Positions 16,916 through 23,871 of a stretch of 64,000 bases of DNA are shown here, piece after piece. The position numbers and the translations under genes are program-made. The notes below the pieces were generated by a model. It saw nothing but the letters and a program-made list of their open reading frames with translations. It made no database searches and was not told the DNA's origin. The first letter of the stretch is position 1. Each line of letters begins with the position of its first letter. The stretch comes from Mycolicibacterium sphagni. Its GTDB lineage: Bacteria > Actinomycetota > Actinomycetes > Mycobacteriales > Mycobacteriaceae. The stretch spans positions 1-64,000 of the forward strand of contig NZ_NOZR01000025.1 of assembly GCF_002250655.1 (NCBI RefSeq), given 5' to 3'.

Positions 16916-19119
16916 CGGGCATCGCTCGGCTCGCGACTCGTGCTCCCCGGCAGATGGTCGCGGTCGCCGTGCTCGTCCTGATCGGCACGGCAGCCTTCGG
17001 CGTTCCGGTGGCCGGCCGGCTGTCGGCCGGGGGACTCACCGATCCCGGCGCGCAGTCCTCACAGGCGAAGACCTTGCTGGCGAGCACTTTTGGCCAGGGT
17101 GACATGCCGCTGCTGATCACGGTCAGTTCGCCCGACGGGGTCAATTCCGCCGCGGCGAGGGCGGTGGGCACCGAGATCGTGCAGACGCTGAGCCATGCGC
17201 CGGCCGTGGGCGCGGTGACCTCGCCGTGGACCGTCCCGCCGCCCGCCGCCGCACCGTTGATCAGTAAGGACGGCACGATCGGTCTGATCGTCGCCGGTGT
17301 CACCGGCGGAGACAACGGCGCTCCGAAGAACGCCCAGGCGCTGATCGGCGCAGCGGTGCACGACCGCGACGGCGTCACCGTGCGGGCCGGCGGTGAGGCG
17401 GCCATGATGCAACAGATCACCCTGCAGAGTGAAAAGGACCTGAAAATCATGGAAGGCGTGGCGATTCCGCTGAGCTTCCTGGTACTGGTCTGGGTGTTCG
17501 GCGGTCTCGTGGCGGCCTCGCTGCCGGTCGCGGTCGGTGCTGTCGCGATCTTCGGGGCGATGGCCGCGCTACACGTGATCACCTTCGCCACCGACGTCTC
17601 CATCTTCGCGCTCAATCTCGCCGTCGCCCTCGGTTTGGCCCTGGCCATCGATTACACCCTGCTGCTGCTGAGCCGATTCCGCGACGAGCGGGCCGCAGGC
17701 GTCCAGCGCGACGACGCACTGATGCGCACCATGGTGTCCGCCGGCAGGACGGTGTTGTTCTCGGCGATGACCGTCGCTCTGTCGATGTCGACGATGGTGT
17801 TGTTCCCGATCTACGCGCTCAAGTCGTTCGGTTACGCCGGTGTCGCCGTGGTCGCGTTCGCTTCCCTCGCCGCCGTCTTCGTGACACCGGCGGCTATCGT
17901 GCTGCTCGGTGACCGGCTGGACTCGCTGGATCTGCGCCGGTGGCTGCGGCGCCCGGTCGCGGCTGCGCGTCCGGTGGAAGAGAGCCCGTGGTATCGGGTG
18001 GCGATGTTCTCGATGCGCCGGGCGGTGGCCGTCGCATTCGTGATCGTCGCCGTCCTGGTGGCGCTCGGCGCACCGTTTCTCGGCGCCCGATGGGGCGTGC
18101 CCGATGATCGGGTGCTGCCGACGACGAGCTCGCCGCACGCGGTGGGCGATCAGCTGCGCACGCAGTTCAGCGCCGACCCGGCGAAGAGCCTGACCGTCGT
18201 CATCCCGGATGTCAACGGAGTCGGTGTCGCGCAGCTGGATGGCTACGCGGCCGCGCTGTCGCGGGTATCCGACGTGTCGTCAGTCTCCGCTCCCGGCGGC
18301 ACATTCGTGGGCGGTGCGCCCGCGGGACCGCCGACGGCGCCCACCGCGATCACCAATGGCAGCGCGTACCTCACCGTCGCCAGCACCGCGCCGCTGTACT
18401 CCCGCGCATCCGAGACGCAGCTCGACCAGCTGCAGGCCGTTGCCACGCCGGCCGGCCGGCACGTGCTGATCGGTGGAACATCCCAAGTCAACCGGGACAC
18501 CGCCGGCGCCATCGCATCCCGGCTTGGCGTCGTGCTGGCCATCATCGCTGGGATCACCTTCATCCTGCTGTTCCTGATGACGGGCAGCGTCGTGGTGCCG
18601 CTGAAGGCGCTGCTACTCAATGTGTTGTCGCTGACCGCGGCGTTCGGTGCGCTGGTGTGGATCTTCCAGGACGGCAACCTCGGTGCGCTGGACACCACGT
18701 CGACCGGAACCCTGGCGATCAGCATCCCGGTGCTGCTGTTCTGCATCGCGTTCGGGCTGTCGATGGACTACGAGGTGTTCCTGGTGTCGCGTATCCGCGA
18801 ATTCTGGTTGGCCAGCGCCCAGACCGTCGCCGACAACGACAAAAGTGTGGCCCTGGGACTGGCTCGCACCGCGCGGGTGATCACGGCTGCGGCGCTCATC
18901 ATGGCTATCTCGTTTGCGGCGCTCTCCGGAGCGCAGGTGTCCTTCCTGCGGATGCTGGGCGTCGGACTGACGCTGGCGGTCCTCGCCGATGCCACGCTGG
19001 TGCGTGTCCTGCTCGTGCCGGCGTTCATGCATATGATGGGCCGGTTCAACTGGTGGGCCCCGAAATCACTGGTGCGCCTGCATGAGCGGGTCGGATTCCG
19101 GGAGGTGCCCCATGCCTAG
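16909..19119 (+). CDS. MMPL-family RND transporter
   Basis: This 736-residue membrane protein has two repeats of an extracytoplasmic domain plus transmembrane bundle. The proton-relay Asp-Tyr pairs typical of MmpL proteins are present: Asp248-Tyr249 in LALAIDYTLLLL and Asp620-Tyr621 in GLSMDYEVFLVSRI. It has no long C-terminal cytoplasmic tail, so it belongs to the shorter MmpL type. MmpL proteins export lipids and glycolipids across the mycobacterial inner membrane. The GTG at 16909 overlaps the ligase stop by seven bases; an ATG at 16885 is an alternative. No MmpS partner is present. It most likely exports the product of this cluster. Confidence 0.9.
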   Translation: MLAGIARLATRAPRQMVAVAVLVLIGTAAFGVPVAGRLSAGGLTDPGAQSSQAKTLLASTFGQGDMPLLITVSSPDGVNSAAARAVGTEIVQTLSHAPAVGAVTSPWTVPPPAAAPLISKDGTIGLIVAGVTGGDNGAPKNAQALIGAAVHDRDGVTVRAGGEAAMMQQITLQSEKDLKIMEGVAIPLSFLVLVWVFGGLVAASLPVAVGAVAIFGAMAALHVITFATDVSIFALNLAVALGLALAIDYTLLLLSRFRDERAAGVQRDDALMRTMVSAGRTVLFSAMTVALSMSTMVLFPIYALKSFGYAGVAVVAFASLAAVFVTPAAIVLLGDRLDSLDLRRWLRRPVAAARPVEESPWYRVAMFSMRRAVAVAFVIVAVLVALGAPFLGARWGVPDDRVLPTTSSPHAVGDQLRTQFSADPAKSLTVVIPDVNGVGVAQLDGYAAALSRVSDVSSVSAPGGTFVGGAPAGPPTAPTAITNGSAYLTVASTAPLYSRASETQLDQLQAVATPAGRHVLIGGTSQVNRDTAGAIASRLGVVLAIIAGITFILLFLMTGSVVVPLKALLLNVLSLTAAFGALVWIFQDGNLGALDTTSTGTLAISIPVLLFCIAFGLSMDYEVFLVSRIREFWLASAQTVADNDKSVALGLARTARVITAAALIMAISFAALSGAQVSFLRMLGVGLTLAVLADATLVRVLLVPAFMHMMGRFNWWAPKSLVRLHERVGFREVPHA

Positions 19120-20218
19120 ACGTGCCAGGGTGCCACCCGCGCGACTGGCCCGCGCGGTCGAGTGGACCCGCCATCACCTCCTGTTACTCCACCAACGGCT
19201 GCTGCCCGCCCCGATGGCGATGATGGAGCTGGTGGTGTCCGGCTGGCCCGCGCAAGCGATCACCACCGCCGCCCAGCTGGGTATCGCCGATGCGCTTGCC
19301 GACGGACCACTGCCCATCGACGAGCTGGCCGCCAGGGTGGGCGCCGACGCCGACGCGCTGCGTCGGCTCATGCGGGCACTGATCGGCCGTGGCATCTTCC
19401 GCCGTCGCCGCGACGGCCGGTACGCGCTGAATTCCCTTGCCGCCACACTGCGTTCGGACGCGCCGATCTCGCTCAGGGGCGCGGCCCTGTTCCAGGGCTC
19501 GCAGGAGCAACGCGAGCGCTGGACTCTGCTGACCGACTCGGTCCGGACAGGCGAATCGGTGGTCCCGGCATTGCGCGGAATGGAGGGGTTCGACTACCTC
19601 GTCGAGATTCCCGAGCATGCCGACCTTTTCGACCAGACGATGACCAGCCTGGCACAGATGACGCTGGCTGTCGTGGTGGGAAGCTACGACTTCGCCGCCT
19701 ACCGCACCATCGTCGACGTCGGCGGCGGGCAGGGTGCGATGCTGGCCGCCATCCTGGAGAGGGCGCCGGGCTCGCGCGGCGTCCTTTACGACGTGCCACG
19801 CGCCGTCGCGGGTGCACCAGAGTTGTTGAACGCCAGGCATGTCGCGGACCGGGTGCAGATCGTGGGCGGGTCGTTCTTCGACGAGGTTCCCGCCGGGGGA
19901 GATGCCTACCTGCTCAAGAACATCATCCACGACTGGCCTGACGGCAAGTCGCTGCAGATCCTGCGCAACGTGCGCGCCGCCGCTGAGCCGGGAGCCACCG
20001 TGCTGCTGGTCGAGATGGTGGTGCGCGAGAACGGTCGCGACGGCCCAGAGAACTGGGTGGATCTGGAGATGCTCCTGAATCTCGGATCGCGTGAGAGGAC
20101 CGCAGACGAGTACCGGAAGCTGCTGCGGGAAGCCGGTTTCCGAATGACGCGGGTGGTGCCGACTGCCTCGCCGCTGAGCGTGGTCGAGGCCGTCGCCGAC
20201 GAAGCACCATCCGGCTGA
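19112..20218 (+). CDS. SAM-dependent O-methyltransferase (COMT/TcmN-like)
   Basis: This 368-residue protein has an N-terminal winged-helix dimerisation domain (about residues 35-110, AQLGIADALADGPLPIDELA) and a C-terminal Rossmann methyltransferase domain. The SAM motif is IVDVGGGQGAM, and the catalytic-base region is KNIIHDWPDGKSLQILRN. This family methylates hydroxyls on phenolic, quinone or enol compounds in secondary metabolism. The ATG at 19112 is preceded by GGAGGTG (19101-19107) and overlaps the MmpL stop by eight bases. This suggests that the cluster product carries an O-methyl group. The substrate is unknown. Confidence 0.88.
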   Translation: MPRRARVPPARLARAVEWTRHHLLLLHQRLLPAPMAMMELVVSGWPAQAITTAAQLGIADALADGPLPIDELAARVGADADALRRLMRALIGRGIFRRRRDGRYALNSLAATLRSDAPISLRGAALFQGSQEQRERWTLLTDSVRTGESVVPALRGMEGFDYLVEIPEHADLFDQTMTSLAQMTLAVVVGSYDFAAYRTIVDVGGGQGAMLAAILERAPGSRGVLYDVPRAVAGAPELLNARHVADRVQIVGGSFFDEVPAGGDAYLLKNIIHDWPDGKSLQILRNVRAAAEPGATVLLVEMVVRENGRDGPENWVDLEMLLNLGSRERTADEYRKLLREAGFRMTRVVPTASPLSVVEAVADEAPSG

Positions 20219-20229
20219 GGGAGGCAGGG

Positions 20230-20967
20230 ATGGACATCGCGACCATGCCGCGCGGCGGGTTCGACGCGTCGTGGCTGGATCGGCGCCTGCAGACCGACCG
20301 TCCGGAATTCCTGGACCGCAACGATATCGACGATCGAATCAAGCGAGGGGTCATCCGCTGGCTTGACCGGATGGGCCGGGTTCTGCGGGATCACGAACAT
20401 CTGGCTGGGCGCGCCCTGCCCCTCGTCAGCGACATTGCCGAGCCGAGAATTCTCGAACTCGGAGCCGGCCATGGCGCACTTTCCCAGGCGGTGCTCGACA
20501 TGCATCCGACCGCCCAGGTCACGGTGACCGACATCGATCCGATCTCGGTGTCGAACATCGCTGCCGGCGAACTCGGTAGAAATCCGCGTGCCGTCGTGCG
20601 TCAGGTCGACGCCACCGACATCGGTGCCCCCGACCGCTCGTACGATCTGGCGTTGTTTGCGTTGTCGTTCCATCACCTGCCGCCGGCTCAGGCCGCCCGG
20701 GTGCTGGCCGAGGCGACCCGCGTGGCGGACCGGTTCGTCGTGTGCGACATCTACCGGCCTGCCGCCGCTGTGCACGTGTTGCGACTGGCATCGATGCTGC
20801 CGTTCGCGCTCGTCTGGCCCTTCGCTCATGATGGGCTGATCAGCTCGTTGCGTGCCTACAGTGCTTCGGCATTCCGGGCGTTGGCCGCATCCGCCGACTC
20901 GGCCATCACCGTCGAGTTCAGCCGGCTGGGCCGCAATATGGTCGTCGTTGCGTCGAGGACGACGTGA
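20230..20967 (+). CDS. Class I SAM-dependent methyltransferase
   Basis: This 245-residue protein carries the SAM-binding motif ILELGAGHGALSQAVL (about residues 76-91), then the acidic-loop DIDPISV and a motif-IV-like region LFALSFHHLPP. The C-terminus has a hydrophobic stretch (MLPFALVWPFAHDGLISSL) that may lie against a membrane or a lipid substrate. It is separated by 11 bases from the O-methyltransferase, with GAGGCAGGG before its ATG as ribosome-binding site. It could be a second O- or C-methylation step. The atom methylated cannot be told from sequence. Confidence 0.8.
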   Translation: MDIATMPRGGFDASWLDRRLQTDRPEFLDRNDIDDRIKRGVIRWLDRMGRVLRDHEHLAGRALPLVSDIAEPRILELGAGHGALSQAVLDMHPTAQVTVTDIDPISVSNIAAGELGRNPRAVVRQVDATDIGAPDRSYDLALFALSFHHLPPAQAARVLAEATRVADRFVVCDIYRPAAAVHVLRLASMLPFALVWPFAHDGLISSLRAYSASAFRALAASADSAITVEFSRLGRNMVVVASRTT

Positions 20968-22271
20968 AAGCAACGCTGGCGGCGCTGGGGCGCGCCGCCT
21001 GGGCCGGTGTCGACCCGGAGGGATTCTTCCGGCGTCATGCGGCCGATCCCACGCCGTTCTCGGTGCGGTTTCCCGGTCTGGGTGAGGTGCTGTTCGTCTC
21101 GACCGCCGACGGTGCGCGCGATATCTTGACCGCCCCGGCAGCGCTGTGTCGCGCTCCGCTGCCCAACCCGATCGAACCTGTGGTGGGGCAGAACTCGCTG
21201 ATCCTGCTGTCCGGCGAAGCGCATCGGCGGGCCCGAAGCATCCTGACGCCGCCGTTTCGCGGCGACCTCATGCGGTTTTACGTCGACATGATCGCCGAGG
21301 CAGCCGAGGAGCACATCGCAGATCTGCACCCGGGTGATCAGCTGCTGGTCGGCGACGCGGCACAAGCCATCACTCTGGACGTGGTGATCCGGGTGGTGTT
21401 CGGTGTGACGGACCGGTCCCGGCGTCGAGAATATGCGCGGGTGACATCGCAATTGCTTCGCTCTGGCAGCGCGGTTCTGATGCTGGTGCCCTGGTTACGT
21501 AGGGACCTGGCCGGTCGGGGACCGTGGGCCCGCCTGGTCGCGTTTCGTGCCCAGCTGGACAGCCTATTGTCCGAACAGATCGAAGAGCGAAGGGACAGTG
21601 GCGAACTCGGCAGCGACGTGCTCGGGCTGATTCTGAACGCCACCGACGACGAGGGCAACAGGCTGGGCGACGATGTGCTGCGCGACCAACTGCGGACGAT
21701 GCTGGCCGCGGGGCACGAGACCAGCTCGACGTCGTTGTCTTGGGCGCTCCACCACATTCACCGCGACGAGAGCATTCGTGCGAAGGTCGCCGGGGAGTTG
21801 GCCGCTGCTGCGACACCGGCAGACATCGCCGCCCTGCCCTACCTGGGGGCGGTGATCCAGGAAACCCTGCGTGTGCACCCGACGGTGCCGATCGTCCTGC
21901 GCCGGCTCACCGGGCCACTCACCGTGGCAGGCGTGTCCTGTGCGTCCGGTGATGTGGTTGGGATCGCGCTGCCTGCACTGCATTTCAACCCCAGCGCGTG
22001 GAGCGATCCCGAGTCGTTCAACCCGGAGCGATTTCTGGACGCCAAGCCTCCACCGTTTCAGTACGCTCCGTTCGGCGGCGGCTACCGTCGCTGTATCGGT
22101 GCCGCGTTCGCACACAACGAATTGGCTGTGGCGATCGGCACGATCATGAAGACCCTGGAATTGCGGGCGCCTGCGGATGCGCGGCGCGGGAAATCGCCGC
22201 GCGCGGTGCCCCGCGGTATCGCCACCAAGCCCAGCCACGAGATCGCTCTCGATGTGATCGCGCGGCGCTAG
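20964..22271 (+). CDS. Cytochrome P450
   Basis: This 435-residue P450 has all the key motifs: the I-helix AGHETSS (Ala249 to Ser255), the K-helix ExxR at Glu300-Arg303, and the heme-binding loop FGGGYRRCIGAAFA with the thiolate ligand Cys377. The GTG start at 20964 overlaps the stop of the methyltransferase (GTGA). It is the last gene of the cluster and ends immediately beside the stop of the convergent aminotransferase. It probably hydroxylates or desaturates the acyl-derived product. Redox partners are not encoded nearby. Confidence 0.92.
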   Translation: MKATLAALGRAAWAGVDPEGFFRRHAADPTPFSVRFPGLGEVLFVSTADGARDILTAPAALCRAPLPNPIEPVVGQNSLILLSGEAHRRARSILTPPFRGDLMRFYVDMIAEAAEEHIADLHPGDQLLVGDAAQAITLDVVIRVVFGVTDRSRRREYARVTSQLLRSGSAVLMLVPWLRRDLAGRGPWARLVAFRAQLDSLLSEQIEERRDSGELGSDVLGLILNATDDEGNRLGDDVLRDQLRTMLAAGHETSSTSLSWALHHIHRDESIRAKVAGELAAAATPADIAALPYLGAVIQETLRVHPTVPIVLRRLTGPLTVAGVSCASGDVVGIALPALHFNPSAWSDPESFNPERFLDAKPPPFQYAPFGGGYRRCIGAAFAHNELAVAIGTIMKTLELRAPADARRGKSPRAVPRGIATKPSHEIALDVIARR

Positions 22272-23483
22272 TCACTGGCGATAGGTTGCCAGGAACTGCC
22301 CGATTCGCTCGATCGCGGATTCCAGCTCGTGGGCCCGGGGCAGCATCACGATCCGGACGTGGTCAGGCTCGGGCCAGCTGAGACTGGTACCTGGAACGAT
22401 GTGAATCTTCTCCTGCAGCAACAGATCGAGGACGAACTGCTCGTCGTCTCGGATGGGGTACCTGCGCAGGTCGATCTTCGGAAAGGCATACAGCGCCGCC
22501 TTGGGCTTGACGCACGAGACGCCGGGAATCGCATTCAGCCCCGCCCAGGCGCGATCACGCTGCTCCTGTAGCCTGCCGGTGGGCAGGGTCAGATCAAAGG
22601 TGGTCGGATCGGCTTCCAGTGCAATGCGAATCGCCTGCTGGGCAGGCACATTCGCGCACCGTCGTAAACCGGCCACGGTGGTCAGGCCGCCCAGGTAGCT
22701 GGCTGCGTGGTCGGTCGGCCCGGATACCGCAAGCCAGCCGGCCCGAAAACCCGCGCAGCGGTACGCCTTCGACAGGCCATTGAACGTCAAGCAGAGCAGA
22801 TCCGGTGCCAGCGAGGCCGTGGTGATGTGCTCGGCGTCGTCGTAGAGGATCCTGTCGTAGATCTCGTCCGAACAGACGATCAGGTTGTGTTCCCGCGCGA
22901 TGTCGAGGATCGCGGTCAACACCTCCGGCGGATACACCGCACCCGTCGGATTATTCGGGTTGATGATCACGATCGCCCTGGTTCGTGCGGTGACCTTTGC
23001 CGCGATATCGGCTGCATCGGGGTACCAGTCCGACGACTCGTCGCACCGATAGTGAACGGCGCGGCCGCCGTTGACGTTGACTGCGGCGGTCCACACCGGG
23101 AAATCGGGTGCGGGCACCAAGACTTCGTCACGGTCTTCCAGCAGTGCGGTCATCGCCATCGTGATCAGCTCGGAGGCGCCGTTGCCCAGGTACACGTTGT
23201 CGACATCGACATCCGCGACGCCGCGGCGGGAGTAATAGTGCGTCACCGCATGCCGCGCCGAGAGCAACCCTTTGGGGGAGGTGTAGCCCGCCGACGCGGA
23301 TAGACAGGTGGCGATTTCCTGAACCAGGGCCGCCGGCGGCTCGAAACCGAAGGGGTGGGGATCGCCGGTGTCCAGCCGCATGACCCGGTGGCCCGCCGCT
23401 TCCAGCCGAGCCGCCTCTTCGGCTATCGGGCCCGGGGTTTCGTGCGACAGGCTCGACAACCTGCTCGACTGGGCGAACTTCAT
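22272..23483 (-). CDS. alaA: Alanine aminotransferase, AlaA type (class I/II PLP enzyme)
   Basis: This 403-residue protein is very close to E. coli AlaA from end to end, sharing stretches such as VPAPDFPVWTAAV, INPNNPTGAVY and CANVPAQ. The PLP lysine is Lys239 in TFNGLSKAYR, and Arg near the C-terminus (DHVRIVMLPR) binds the substrate carboxylate. It should exchange amino groups between alanine/glutamate and pyruvate/2-oxoglutarate. The ATG at 23483 follows an AAGGAA ribosome-binding site. It converges on the P450 gene with no spacer. It is probably housekeeping rather than part of the cluster, though a 2-keto-acid supply role for the ThDP enzyme is conceivable. Confidence 0.9.
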   Translation of the reverse strand: MKFAQSSRLSSLSHETPGPIAEEAARLEAAGHRVMRLDTGDPHPFGFEPPAALVQEIATCLSASAGYTSPKGLLSARHAVTHYYSRRGVADVDVDNVYLGNGASELITMAMTALLEDRDEVLVPAPDFPVWTAAVNVNGGRAVHYRCDESSDWYPDAADIAAKVTARTRAIVIINPNNPTGAVYPPEVLTAILDIAREHNLIVCSDEIYDRILYDDAEHITTASLAPDLLCLTFNGLSKAYRCAGFRAGWLAVSGPTDHAASYLGGLTTVAGLRRCANVPAQQAIRIALEADPTTFDLTLPTGRLQEQRDRAWAGLNAIPGVSCVKPKAALYAFPKIDLRRYPIRDDEQFVLDLLLQEKIHIVPGTSLSWPEPDHVRIVMLPRAHELESAIERIGQFLATYRQ

Positions 23484-23871
23484 GCGGTTCCTTTCGCCGC
23501 AGAAAGCATCGCAGAAAGTGCCCTGCCCAACGCGGTTAACCGATGGCCGATGTGCTCGCCGGATGTCTACCGGTCAATTCGCAGGTCATCTGGGGTGACG
23601 ACGGTATTTACGAATGCGTCAGAAGCCTAGCGTTCGGTTACGGAACTGATCAATTAGTCAGTCGGCGGGTCAGGTCAGGAGTTTGGTGACACACGTGGTG
23701 TGGCGGCCGGGTGTACGTCACGCCACCGGCGGCAGCGGCACGGGAAGGGCAACAAGAAGTGCCCGTAACGCAGTAATCGCCGGTCAATGACAGCTCGGCG
23801 TTAATATCTACCTGCGACGCAGGTCCGTGCGCCCGCACGGAGCAGCCGTATCAGGGGAAGGCGGCCTGCCA
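23484..23871. other. Divergent intergenic region between alaA and the LuxR regulator
   Basis: About 390 bases with no supported gene. An 18-base inverted repeat (ACTGA, eight AT-rich bases, TCAGT) lies at 23645-23662. A near-palindrome around CACGTG (CACACGTGGTGTGG) lies at 23690-23703. TAATAT at 23802-23807 fits a -10 element for the LuxR gene, but the -35 is poor. These are candidate regulatory sites only. Confidence 0.35.

Noticed and set aside
22272..23483. Including the aminotransferase in the biosynthetic cluster
   Set aside because: It is on the opposite strand with its own promoter region and is nearly identical in pattern to housekeeping AlaA.
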